From Bacillota bacterium (GTDB lineage: Bacteria; Bacillota; Bacilli; Alicyclobacillales; SLC66), in the NCBI GenBank assembly GCA_021846285.1, contig JAJZCB010000008.1, positions 1 through 64,000 of the forward strand: a DNA stretch of 64,000 bases, written 5' to 3'. A program made the position numbers and the translations under genes. This document shows, in pieces, positions 44,687 to 52,233 of this stretch; within the stretch, counting starts at the first letter, position 1; the number at the start of each line of letters is the position of its first letter. The notes beneath the pieces are model-generated. The model made no database searches, was not told the DNA's origin, and saw only the letters and a program-made list of their open reading frames with translations.

Positions 44687-44714
44687 TTGCACATCCCTGT
44701 CACAGGATGTGCAA
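44687..44714. repeat. Inverted repeat at the end of the 59-aa gene
   Basis: TTGCACATCC (44687-44696) and its exact complement GGATGTGCAA (44705-44714) with an 8-bp centre. It overlaps the stop codon of the 59-aa gene and has no T tract. Confidence 0.6.
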
Positions 44715-44879
44715 CGATTGATCCGGGAGTATGACCTTGGTTCCAGTGCTATCAGTGCTTCCGGGGGTTCCGAAGGCTCCGGTGCGATCCTGGCGTTCCG
44801 GCAGCGTTGCAGCGGACTGCACTGCCATTGCAGCAAGAAACGCCGTAACGACTACGGAAATAAATGTCGATCGACCCAA
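44700..44879 (-). CDS. Small secreted protein (59 aa)
   Basis: Start TTG at 44879 with GGAGG 7 nt upstream. The product begins MGRSTFISVVVTAFLAAMAV followed by QSAA, a textbook signal peptide with an Ala-x-Ala-like cleavage region. The predicted mature part is about 35 residues, rich in Gly/Thr/Ser (TLPERQDRTGAF...). It overlaps the end of the preceding 62-aa gene by 28 nt in another frame. Not recognised. Confidence 0.55.
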   Translation of the reverse strand: MGRSTFISVVVTAFLAAMAVQSAATLPERQDRTGAFGTPGSTDSTGTKVILPDQSLHIL

Positions 44880-45040
44880 CTGAACGCCTCCTCGCGTCCT
44901 TTCAGGTAGATGCCAATTCGGGCCGTCGTCTCAAGCACTTCCGCCAGCGTAGAGAAGTCCGGGGCATCACGTAAACGGTACGCATCCGCCAGGAGCTTTT
45001 CCGCCAACAGTTCGACATCCAACGTATCTGTGACAAGCAT
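44852..45040 (-). CDS. Small hypothetical protein (62 aa)
   Basis: Begins MLVTDTLDVELLAEKLLADA and ends EEAFSWVDRHLFP; acidic and probably all helical, with no membrane segment. GGAAGGTGA precedes the ATG at 45040. It sits between comEC and ndh, where B. subtilis has yqzM, but it does not resemble that membrane peptide. Function unknown. Confidence 0.7.
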   Translation of the reverse strand: MLVTDTLDVELLAEKLLADAYRLRDAPDFSTLAEVLETTARIGIYLKGREEAFSWVDRHLFP

Positions 45041-45084
45041 GGTCTCACCTTCCACAATCTAACACTCTACACGCCGTTTCATAA

Positions 45085-46737
45085 TTACAAGTATTTACCG
45101 CGCCTGCGATAACTATACCTGTTCCAAACGCCCAAAAACAGCAGGATCGCGCCATAGTAAAGATAGACAGCCGCGCTCCCCGAGGAGACGCGGTGTGTGA
45201 GCGCCAGCGTACCCAGCCACAGCACACCGCCTTGCAGGAGGGCAAAAAAAGTGGTGAGCATGGGACGAATCGCCGTTCCCACAGCGGAACTGGAGAGTCC
45301 GCCCAGACACAGCAACAACGAGACCGGTATTGCCAGTTCCAGGAATGGATACAGGACGATGTTCGCGACGAGCGACAGTAGTGAAAACTGCCCAAATTCC
45401 ATAGCGGCGAGCGGTGTGACGCCTACATCGGCAGCCAGTCCGCGGGCGATGATCTCAGCCAGTTTACGGGGTCTCAGGCCACGCAGTATGCTCGCGCGCA
45501 AAATCTCCGGTAACTGCGCCAGGACGGTCACGGCGCAGTATGACAGCAGAATCCCTGGATCAAACACCGCTTCGGGTTCGATGGCCATCAGCACCCCCAG
45601 TGCGATGACGTTGCCAGTGACCTTGTCTGCCGGTCTGTTCCAAAGTGTCGCTGTCATCTCGTATCCATACGCCACCGCTGCCCGTACGGCGGGCGGCGCA
45701 AAACCGGTCAATAGGACAAGCAACACTGTACAGGCAACGCCCACCGGGTACCACAGCGTCCTTCGTCGGAAACCTCGCCGCAGAATTCCCACCACGGGGG
45801 CAACTGTCATCCGGACGGTGGCGCCTGAGGCGACCAATGCATGCACGATGCCGATTGCGGCAAACACTTTGACGACCTGTCTATTGATAATACTGCGGTC
45901 GCCAATGGAAAAGGCCAGAAGAAACCCGCTGGCAGTCGAACCGTATACCGCGCCCAGCCTCTTTTGGAGTAAGTCCAGCCAACGGCCCTGCACGGCATAG
46001 AGATCAGCGCCTTCCGGCATCCCTCCCAGTCGATTGATACCGTAGATCGAGCCGGCGCCGAGCAGAGTGATGCCTCGACGCAGAAGCGCAATCGCGAAAG
46101 GGCCCGGACGTTGCGCATGAATTCGGATATACACTGAGATATAGTCGCCCGGATGCAAACTCATGACACTGTCATAGAATCGCAAAAAAGTAGTCGACCT
46201 GCCGTTTGTAAGTTTCTTGGTCGATGGCCGTCCTGACGACAGCGTGAGCCAAATGGTCGGACGCGGCGAGGAGAGTTGCATCAGACCCGTTTGACCGAAC
46301 ACCCCCAAAATCCGACAGGGAACCCCTACACTATGTCGTGATGACTCCAGTACACCATCGATCTCCCCAACAACGTCCACACTGCCGCCCCTGTTCCGTG
46401 TGAATGTTAACAGTTGCGCCTCTCGAGCGTGCTCTGCCGCGTGAGCGTGAATACCATAGAATGAACCCGCCGCGATCATGACGCAGGCAACGAGTACGCT
46501 TGTCGCGAGAGTTGCGGTGATAGAGGAAGCTGGCGATGATTGGATCCATGAAGCGAGCGGCGAGGGAACTACGGTCATTCGAACACGTCGCAACAGGACA
46601 GTCTTGACTATGACAGCCGCGAACATTGAAATGCCCACGATCAAGACCGTCCATAATGCATAACTTGCCAGACCACGCAGAGCAAGCGTCGTTCCCAGAC
46701 AGGCGGCAAGACCGTACATGGCCGCTGTTCGATACAT
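45085..46737 (-). CDS. comEC: ComEC/Rec2-type protein lacking the metallo-beta-lactamase domain
   Basis: ComEC forms the DNA-uptake channel in competent cells. The 550-residue protein has two or three N-terminal helices, an OB-like extracellular domain (about 120-230) and the polytopic competence domain. In the competence domain the usual xLLAISGLHV reads IVHALVASGATVRMT, losing the conserved His. The protein ends with the last helix cluster (YRRRGKYL) and has no C-terminal metallo-beta-lactamase domain, unlike the roughly 780-residue B. subtilis protein. Start ATG at 46737. comEA is not adjacent; a riboswitch and NlpC/P60 gene lie between. Confidence 0.8.
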   Translation of the reverse strand: MYRTAAMYGLAACLGTTLALRGLASYALWTVLIVGISMFAAVIVKTVLLRRVRMTVVPSPLASWIQSSPASSITATLATSVLVACVMIAAGSFYGIHAHAAEHAREAQLLTFTRNRGGSVDVVGEIDGVLESSRHSVGVPCRILGVFGQTGLMQLSSPRPTIWLTLSSGRPSTKKLTNGRSTTFLRFYDSVMSLHPGDYISVYIRIHAQRPGPFAIALLRRGITLLGAGSIYGINRLGGMPEGADLYAVQGRWLDLLQKRLGAVYGSTASGFLLAFSIGDRSIINRQVVKVFAAIGIVHALVASGATVRMTVAPVVGILRRGFRRRTLWYPVGVACTVLLVLLTGFAPPAVRAAVAYGYEMTATLWNRPADKVTGNVIALGVLMAIEPEAVFDPGILLSYCAVTVLAQLPEILRASILRGLRPRKLAEIIARGLAADVGVTPLAAMEFGQFSLLSLVANIVLYPFLELAIPVSLLLCLGGLSSSAVGTAIRPMLTTFFALLQGGVLWLGTLALTHRVSSGSAAVYLYYGAILLFLGVWNRYSYRRRGKYL

Positions 46738-46772
46738 TGATCCGCCTTCTCTCGCAAATACTCTATTGGATC

Positions 46773-46801
46773 TTGTCAGTTTGTGTCGTCCTTGATAGAA
46801 T
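46773..46801 (+). promoter_or_regulatory. Sigma-A promoter of the riboswitch-NlpC/P60 unit
   Basis: TTGTCA (46773-46778), 17-bp spacer, TAGAAT (46796-46801). Confidence 0.8.
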
Positions 46802-46825
46802 GCTTGTAGAGTGATATCGCCGAAT

Positions 46826-46936
46826 CCGATCACTCAATCGGTACGGGGGACGCAACACCTTGGGGTGAATCTGTAGAAGCTTCGCAGAAGGGCAACCTTT
46901 CGGCCCTAACCCGTCAACTAACCTCGGAGGCTTGAG
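46826..46936 (+). ncRNA. Cyclic-di-AMP riboswitch (ydaO/yuaA class)
   Basis: Conserved elements appear in order: a 5' stem near TCGGTACGGGGGACGC, then TTGGGGTGAATC, AGGGCAACCTTTCGGCCC and CCGTCAACTAACCTCGGAGGC. These match the ydaO/yuaA consensus (GGUGAAUC, GGGCAACCUUUC, CCGUCAGCUAACCUCG). It lies between a strong promoter and an NlpC/P60 cell-wall hydrolase gene, the classic target. In characterised cases c-di-AMP binding turns expression off. Confidence 0.93.
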
Positions 46937-46951
46937 AAAGGGGCCTATTCT

Positions 46952-47638
46952 TTGCGTATAGCCACTCTTGTGGCATCCCTGTGTCTCGCGGGAGCCACTT
47001 TGGTGAATGCTGTATTCTCAAGTCCTGCGTTTGCGGCGACATCGGATGTCTTGATGCAGTTAGGCAGCAACGGCGCCGACGTCGCGACACTCAAATCAGA
47101 TTTGGCGGTACTCGGGTACTATCCCAAGTCTGTAAGCATCACAGAGCACTTTGGCCCCGTCACTTCTCACGCAGTAAATGCCTTTAAAGCGGGTCACCGG
47201 GACGGTTCGGGCGATGCCGTGACGGCGCAGTTGTTTTCGACCATTCAGGCATCTGCCGCCGCCGTTCGCGTGGAAACGCTCAGTCAGCGCATTATTCAGA
47301 AAGCCAAGACTTACCTCGGCACACCGTACGTTTGGGGCGGAACAAGCCCATCGGGCTTTGACTGCTCTGGGTTTGTGCAGTACGTGTTCAAGCAGTTTGG
47401 CATCACATTGCCAAGGACTGCGGCGGCTCAAGCCACAGTTGGAACCTTCGTCAAGGAATCAGATCTTCAGCCTGGCGATCTCGTATTTTTTGACACGACG
47501 GGCGGGATATCGCATGTCGGTATCTACATAGGCGGCGGCAAGTTCATTGATGAGGCCAGCACGAGTGTAGAAATCGACAATATCAACAATCCGTATTATT
47601 GGAGCAGCCGTTACGTTACGGCCCGAAACGTACTGTAA
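46952..47638 (+). CDS. Secreted NlpC/P60 peptidoglycan hydrolase
   Basis: Cell-wall D,L-endopeptidase, 228 residues. It has a signal peptide (LVASLCLAGATLVNAVFSS, then PAFA), a peptidoglycan-binding-like repeat (LMQLGSNGADVATLKSDLAV), and an NlpC/P60 domain from about 110 with catalytic Cys in FDCSGFVQYVF and His in ISHVGIYIGGG. The start is TTG with AAAGGGG 7 nt upstream. It is under the c-di-AMP riboswitch, coupling wall cleavage to that second messenger. Confidence 0.93.
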   Translation: MRIATLVASLCLAGATLVNAVFSSPAFAATSDVLMQLGSNGADVATLKSDLAVLGYYPKSVSITEHFGPVTSHAVNAFKAGHRDGSGDAVTAQLFSTIQASAAAVRVETLSQRIIQKAKTYLGTPYVWGGTSPSGFDCSGFVQYVFKQFGITLPRTAAAQATVGTFVKESDLQPGDLVFFDTTGGISHVGIYIGGGKFIDEASTSVEIDNINNPYYWSSRYVTARNVL

Positions 47639-47661
47639 CGACTGGCGGAATTTCTCTTCGG

Positions 47662-47687
47662 GCCACATCGGCGCACACTGATGTGGC
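47662..47687 (+). terminator. Terminator of the NlpC/P60 gene
   Basis: GCCACATC (47662-47669) pairs with GATGTGGC (47680-47687), 10-nt loop, followed by TTCTTGTT. Confidence 0.75.
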
Positions 47688-47718
47688 TTCTTGTTCCGTT
47701 ATCGTTCTGTCATACCGT

Positions 47719-48438
47719 CTACAGAGTAACGTAGGCTCTGATTTTCTCCAGCAATTTTGGACCGATCCCATGAACGAACCTCAATTGAGCAAGGGAAGCA
47801 AATAATCCGTGCGCCGTTCGATATGAAAGAATAGCTTGCGCTTTCTTCGTGCCGATACCCGGAAGCTCTTCTAGCATCGCCAAATCAGACTGATTGATGT
47901 TGATGCGTTCACCCGGTTGCAGTTTATTATTCTTCCGTCCGTGTCGATGACGCGCAGGAATCTGGACGGGTATGGTACCCGTGCTTGGTTCCGCGGCGCC
48001 GACAGTCTGCGACGCTGTTCCGTTAATCGGCGATGCAGCGGTCACCTCAACGCTTTCGGGAACGACCACTTGCGTACCGTCCTCCAAAACCGCCGCGAGA
48101 TTGATGGCGGCAAGATCGGCGCCAAGGGTGGCTCCGCCAGCCGCCTGAATCGCCGTCTCAACTCTGGCGTCAAGAGGCAGGCGGTAGAGACCTGGGCGCT
48201 TCACCGCCCCCGTGATGTAAACGGTCATGTGCGGACCGCCGTTTTTGGCGACTGGAATTTCCCTGTTTCGGGTCTGCGCGACTCCAGTTCGGGGATCTGC
48301 TCCTGCCGGAGCGGATCCCCTGACCGAACTCTCTGCAGCAAACCACCCACCGTGAGTCAAGTACACAATCCAGCCAGTCAATAAAAGGGCGCTGAAGATC
48401 CACACGAGACTGCGCTCTGGTCGTAGCATTGCAGGCAC
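47719..48438 (-). CDS. comEA: Competence protein ComEA
   Basis: Membrane-anchored DNA receptor for transformation. The 239 residues contain a membrane helix (SLVWIFSALLLTGWIVYLT), a SLBB domain (YITGAVKRPGLYRLPLDARV), a Pro/Thr linker and a C-terminal helix-hairpin-helix DNA-binding domain (ININQSDLAMLEELPGIGTK, then LRFVHGIGPKLLEKIRAYV). GTG at 48438 has GGAGGG 7 nt upstream. It is convergent with the NlpC/P60 gene and separated from comEC; comEB and comER are not visible. Confidence 0.92.
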   Translation of the reverse strand: MPAMLRPERSLVWIFSALLLTGWIVYLTHGGWFAAESSVRGSAPAGADPRTGVAQTRNREIPVAKNGGPHMTVYITGAVKRPGLYRLPLDARVETAIQAAGGATLGADLAAINLAAVLEDGTQVVVPESVEVTAASPINGTASQTVGAAEPSTGTIPVQIPARHRHGRKNNKLQPGERININQSDLAMLEELPGIGTKKAQAILSYRTAHGLFASLAQLRFVHGIGPKLLEKIRAYVTL

Positions 48439-48635
48439 CAAACATCCCTCCACCGCGTATTGTTCATTGATGCCTGTTCGCGGCAGCCTGTCCGACTCCT
48501 CTTTGCTATTGTGTGTTTCACAAAACAATACCGGGCGTTTTCCGCATGAGCACTGAGTGGTGGAACAGGCCTAACAACAGACTTCCCTGCCGCCGCGCGG
48601 CTCCATCGCTGGCATGAAAAGGCGCCTGCAGCTTT

Positions 48636-48752
48636 TTTTCAGAGATGAAAAGCCCGCTCGCCAGGACGGATCATGCATTGCACTGCAGCGAGTTTTGCGG
48701 CCTCTGGGCCGCACCTGTTTGAGCGGCAGTGCAATGCATGATCCGCCCTGGC
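48636..48752 (+). repeat. Structured intergenic repeat, copy D
   Basis: Small hairpin TTTTCA-GAGA-TGAAAA (48636-48651), linker CCCGCTCG, then a 27-bp basal stem (48660-48686 against 48726-48752) with one mismatch; internal loop GCGAGTT / TGTTTGAG; apical GCGGC-CTCTGG-GCCGC. The basal stem (CGGATCATGCATTGCACTGC) shares almost no sequence with copies A-C, yet the loop and the flanks are kept. It occupies the 465-bp gap between comEA and mntR (48439-48903), where I see nothing else besides the start regions of the two genes. Confidence 0.85.
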
Positions 48753-48903
48753 ATAGCAGCGATAAAACAGCGATGACGGTACTTTCAGAATAGAGAAGAC
48801 CGTGGCAGCTCGCCATCTGACAACGGTCACCCAGCCCGCCCATGCACCAAAGATTCAAATGTAGTACAATGAGGCGGAAACGTCGGGGAAAGTAGGTGAC
48901 TGC

Positions 48904-49377
48904 ATGCTGACACCCAGCATGGAGGATTACCTTGAAAAGATCTATGAGCTGATGAAGGACAAGGGCTATGCGAGAGTGTCCGATATTGCGATCTCACTTT
49001 CGGTGCAGCCGTCCTCCGTCACTAAAATGCTGCAAAAACTGGACGAACAGGATTACGTCACGTATGAAAAGTATCGCGGGATTGTCCTGACCAAGTCCGG
49101 TGAACAAATGGGCCGGGCTATGAAGCAGCGCCACAGCATGCTGGAGGATCTGCTGCGCATGCTGGGGCTGGAAGAGGAGATCATTCGCGTGGATGTCGAG
49201 GGGATTGAACACCACGTTAGCCCACAGACGTTGTGCGAACTGACGAGTTTGGTTGAATTTTTCCAGAATAATCCGGATATTTTAACTTCGTTTACCGCCC
49301 ACCGTTTTTCCCGCGCCAATGATGAGCCCGCGACGGACATCCCCATGAACCGAGAGAGCATGAGCGACGGCGAGTAG
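48904..49377 (+). CDS. mntR: Manganese transport regulator MntR
   Basis: DtxR-family metalloregulator that represses manganese uptake when Mn(II) is high. The 157-residue protein starts MLTPSMEDYLEKIYELMKDK; the winged helix is SVQPSSVTKMLQKLDEQDYV. All B. subtilis MntR metal ligands are present at the same positions: D8, E11, H77, E99, E102 and H103. The C-terminal tail (about 135-157) is longer and polar. It is an isolated plus-strand gene; no Mn transporter is adjacent. Confidence 0.94.
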   Translation: MLTPSMEDYLEKIYELMKDKGYARVSDIAISLSVQPSSVTKMLQKLDEQDYVTYEKYRGIVLTKSGEQMGRAMKQRHSMLEDLLRMLGLEEEIIRVDVEGIEHHVSPQTLCELTSLVEFFQNNPDILTSFTAHRFSRANDEPATDIPMNRESMSDGE

Positions 49378-49389
49378 GTAGAGTGGCCG

Positions 49390-50214
49390 TCACCGCGCAA
49401 GGAAGAACCACCGCAACGCCGTGTCCACGCTCTCCTCAGAGATTATGCGGACATGAATCGATGGCGGCTGGACATTCATGTCTCTGTCTTTCACCAGCGT
49501 AACTGCCCGATCGTCGCTCCACGCAAAAGAAAGATCGCCTGCCACGCTCACCTCCGCAAATCCTGCGCGGCCAAGCGCTGACACAACGTCCGTCAATGGA
49601 TAGGCCCGTTGTCGATGTTCTTCGTCAAACCGCCGGTAGAGTTCTTTGCGTTCACGGGCAAAAAGTGTCAAATCATAAACGACTGTCTGCGATGACGGAT
49701 CAACAGTCGTATTCATCAGCGCCACGGCATCTGGAGTCACGTCGTAGTATACGTTGTTCCCAATGTGATGAGTAATCTTATAGGGGGAGTGAAGATCAAA
49801 CAGAAACAGGCCCCCTGGTTTCACAGCGCGCCGAACAGCTGCAAATGAGGCGGTCAGTTCCTCCATGGTCAGCACGTAACTCAACACATCACAAAACGCC
49901 ACACAGCCATCCGCTTGCTGAGGTACGCGGAGATCGGCGGCGGACGCCTGCAGGAATGAGACGCGATGAGAGGCGCCCGCCATACGTTCCGCCGCCACTG
50001 CCAGCATCTGTTCGGAAGGATCGACTCCCGTGACAAGGCGCGTCCGTTCGAGCAGTTCCGGAATCAACGCACCTGTTCCGCAGCCAAGATCAATGAGCTT
50101 GGTCGGAACGATTCCTGTGTATAACAGAGCATCGTCAAAAATGGACAGAAAGCGCTCATAGGGCACATCCCGCATGAGACGATCATAAACGGCGGCAAAA
50201 CCTTCATAACGCAA
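49390..50214 (-). CDS. yqeM: Class I SAM-dependent methyltransferase YqeM
   Basis: Methyltransferase of the YqeM family, substrate unknown. The 274-residue protein reads MRYEGFAAVYDRLMRDVPYE at the start, LIDLGCGTGALIPELLERT (SAM motif I), GVDPSEQMLAVAAERM, and CVAFCDVLSYVLTMEELTAS. TTG at 50214, with AAGGA 6 nt upstream, aligns with the B. subtilis start. It belongs to the yqeG-yqeH-aroE-yhbY-nadD-yqeK-rsfS-yqeM run. Confidence 0.88.
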   Translation of the reverse strand: MRYEGFAAVYDRLMRDVPYERFLSIFDDALLYTGIVPTKLIDLGCGTGALIPELLERTRLVTGVDPSEQMLAVAAERMAGASHRVSFLQASAADLRVPQQADGCVAFCDVLSYVLTMEELTASFAAVRRAVKPGGLFLFDLHSPYKITHHIGNNVYYDVTPDAVALMNTTVDPSSQTVVYDLTLFARERKELYRRFDEEHRQRAYPLTDVVSALGRAGFAEVSVAGDLSFAWSDDRAVTLVKDRDMNVQPPSIHVRIISEESVDTALRWFFLAR

Positions 50215-50306
50215 ACGGAATTCCTTCTCCTTGTCGCATGATCGGCGTCTTGATCGAATCGGATATTCATGGTTCGCGGTGATTGTCAGACGCCGATGAT
50301 ACGTGT

Positions 50307-50657
50307 TTAAACTGTCATCGTCAGTCTGGGCGCATCGCCCCACAGCCTCTCCAAATCAAAGAAGCGGCGTTCCTCTTCCTGAAACACATGCACCACCAAA
50401 TCCCCGAAATCGAGCAGCACCCATTTGGCGTCGTCCATGCCTTCTATACCCTTGCAGGGAACGCCCGTCTCCCCCATTTTTTCCTCCACCGCATCCGCAA
50501 TAGCCTGTACCTGAGTACGCGAGTTGGCGCTACAGATGATAAAATAGTCGGCAATGACTGACAAACCGCTGATATCGAGAATCACGACATCCCTGGCCTT
50601 TTTATCTTCCACAGCGTCCGCTGCGACGTGCACGTACTCCTTGTACTGATCGCGCAT
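50307..50657 (-). CDS. rsfS: Ribosomal silencing factor RsfS
   Basis: RsfS (YbeB/Iojap) binds ribosomal protein L14 and blocks subunit joining during starvation. The 116-residue protein has VILDISGLSVIADYFIICSA, EGMDDAKWVLLDFGDLVVHV and the C-terminal YDLERLWGD-like FFDLERLWGDAP. GGAGG is 7 nt before the ATG at 50657. It directly follows yqeK. Confidence 0.96.
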   Translation of the reverse strand: MRDQYKEYVHVAADAVEDKKARDVVILDISGLSVIADYFIICSANSRTQVQAIADAVEEKMGETGVPCKGIEGMDDAKWVLLDFGDLVVHVFQEEERRFFDLERLWGDAPRLTMTV

Positions 50658-50668
50658 GCACAAACCTC

Positions 50669-51265
50669 CTATGGGATCATCTTTATATTTTCACTGTACG
50701 CCATTGCCACTGTTTCGTCTATCCCCAGCCATGCCCGATTGTGCAGCGCAACAGTCTGCCAGGCGATCGACCCATGTGTGTCCAGCAAAAACTCAATGCT
50801 CGCGTCAGCGACACACGCCACGGCAAGCAACAGATCCATTCGAGCGGCCGCGCGCAATCGTTCCACACCCACAAACATTCGACCCGGTTCTATGGCGTCA
50901 GCGACAAACAATACCTGTGCCACCTCGTCCATGTCGGGATGACCCAGTGTATGTTGGGCAATCGCCAACCTGATCTGGGTATCGCTGACGCCGAAATCCC
51001 GACCCAAACGAGCAGCCGTCACCGGACCGTGCCAGGTGGCCGCATCTCCATCTGGCGCTGGCTCTCCAATATCATCCATCAGTGTCCGCAATCCTGAAGC
51101 CGGAACTTCCCGCAGGATGTCGTGAAGCCATGCCGCAATCTCGCACTTCTCCTGATCGACGCCAAAGCGCGCAGCCAATTCGCGCGCGGTTTCAACCACC
51201 CCGCATACGTGCAGATAGCGACGTTCAGACAATCGTTCACGAACCAATGTTCCCCAATGATTCAC
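50669..51265 (-). CDS. yqeK: HD-domain Ap4A hydrolase YqeK
   Basis: Symmetrical diadenosine tetraphosphate hydrolase of the YqeK HD family. The 198 residues show the metal-binding His/Asp residues: RRYLHVCGVVETA, AAWLHDILREVP, WHGPVTAARL, AIAQHTLGHPDMD and FVADAIEPGR. GTG at 51265 overlaps the nadD stop as GTGA. Confidence 0.95.
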   Translation of the reverse strand: MNHWGTLVRERLSERRYLHVCGVVETARELAARFGVDQEKCEIAAWLHDILREVPASGLRTLMDDIGEPAPDGDAATWHGPVTAARLGRDFGVSDTQIRLAIAQHTLGHPDMDEVAQVLFVADAIEPGRMFVGVERLRAAARMDLLLAVACVADASIEFLLDTHGSIAWQTVALHNRAWLGIDETVAMAYSENIKMIP

Positions 51266-51858
51266 ACGCGATACAAACCCTCCCTTGCGATGAGTTCGAA
51301 TACCCCTGCTGGCAACAATGGCGCTGCCAACAAACCCTGCTCAAGGCGAGCGCGAAGCCACGTACTGGAGATATCCAGAGCAGGCATATCGATCTCTGTG
51401 ATTCGCACTCCCTTGATGCCGCGCATAACCTGGACGGCCACTTCCGCCAGGTCGATGCGCGGTCGGGGCGCAACTGTCAGTGTGACCAGGTTGGCAACGT
51501 CCACAGCCTGTCGCCAGTTGGGGAAGTCTTGCAGCATGTCTGCCCCCAGCAACCAGAACAGTTGGTCTGACGGGAACTCCATTTTGTACGCGCGCAGCGT
51601 GTCGATCGTATAGCTGATCCCCGGTCGCTCAATCTCTCGGCGTGACACGATCAGTTGTCGAAAGGGCGCCACGGCGCACTCAGTCATCCGAACTCGCTGC
51701 TCTGCAGGCGAAACTGCACCGTCAATCTTATGGGGAGGCAGACTGGCTGGTATGAATTCGACCACGTCAAGACCCAGGCACTCAATGGCCAGCGCCGCCA
51801 TCATCAGGTGGCCCACGTGGGGCGGATCAAATGTTCCCCCGAACAGTCCTCGTCGCAT
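51262..51858 (-). CDS. nadD: Nicotinate-nucleotide adenylyltransferase
   Basis: Transfers AMP to nicotinate mononucleotide in NAD synthesis. The 198-residue protein has the nucleotidyltransferase motif GGTFDPPHVGHL at the N-terminus and DISSTWLRARL near the C-terminus, plus LLGADMLQDFPNW. It is coupled to yqeK by a 4-nt overlap and lies 6 nt after yhbY. Confidence 0.97.
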   Translation of the reverse strand: MRRGLFGGTFDPPHVGHLMMAALAIECLGLDVVEFIPASLPPHKIDGAVSPAEQRVRMTECAVAPFRQLIVSRREIERPGISYTIDTLRAYKMEFPSDQLFWLLGADMLQDFPNWRQAVDVANLVTLTVAPRPRIDLAEVAVQVMRGIKGVRITEIDMPALDISSTWLRARLEQGLLAAPLLPAGVFELIAREGLYRV

Positions 51859-51864
51859 GCCCCG

Positions 51865-52158
51865 TCACCGCGGCAACACAATGGTACGATGATCGACAGA
51901 TTTGCGATATAAGACGATTGTTCGCCCAATTGTCTGTACCACATCTGCCTTGGTGGAACTCTCAATACTTTGCGCGGCTTCCTGAACGCTGAGATCCGAA
52001 TTTGCCAGGACGGAGATTTTAATCAGTTCCCGCGCTTCGAGGGCAAGACCGATCTGATCCAGCATGTTTTCTGACACGCCGCCCTTGCCAACCTGCATGA
52101 TAGGGGTCAGGGGATGCGCAAGCCCGCGCAAATATCGAATCTGCTTTGCCGTCAACAT
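51865..52158 (-). CDS. yhbY: Ribosome assembly RNA-binding protein YhbY (CRM domain)
   Basis: Small CRM-domain protein (B. subtilis YqeI) associated with pre-50S particles. The 97 residues include LTAKQIRYLRGLAHPLTPIM, QVGKGGVSENML (the GxxG RNA-binding loop) and ELIKISVLANS. GGAGGA is upstream of the ATG. Confidence 0.95.
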   Translation of the reverse strand: MLTAKQIRYLRGLAHPLTPIMQVGKGGVSENMLDQIGLALEARELIKISVLANSDLSVQEAAQSIESSTKADVVQTIGRTIVLYRKSVDHRTIVLPR

Positions 52159-52233
52159 CCTGATTCCTCCTTAAAAAGTGCGTGTTCGAAATTGTTCGGA
52201 TGATTGCCGCAACCATCGCAGCTCGCACTTTGG

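Noticed and set aside
8466-48752. The four dispersed repeats as CRISPR or insertion sequences
   Set aside because: They are single, widely spaced palindromic units with no spacers and no transposase gene.
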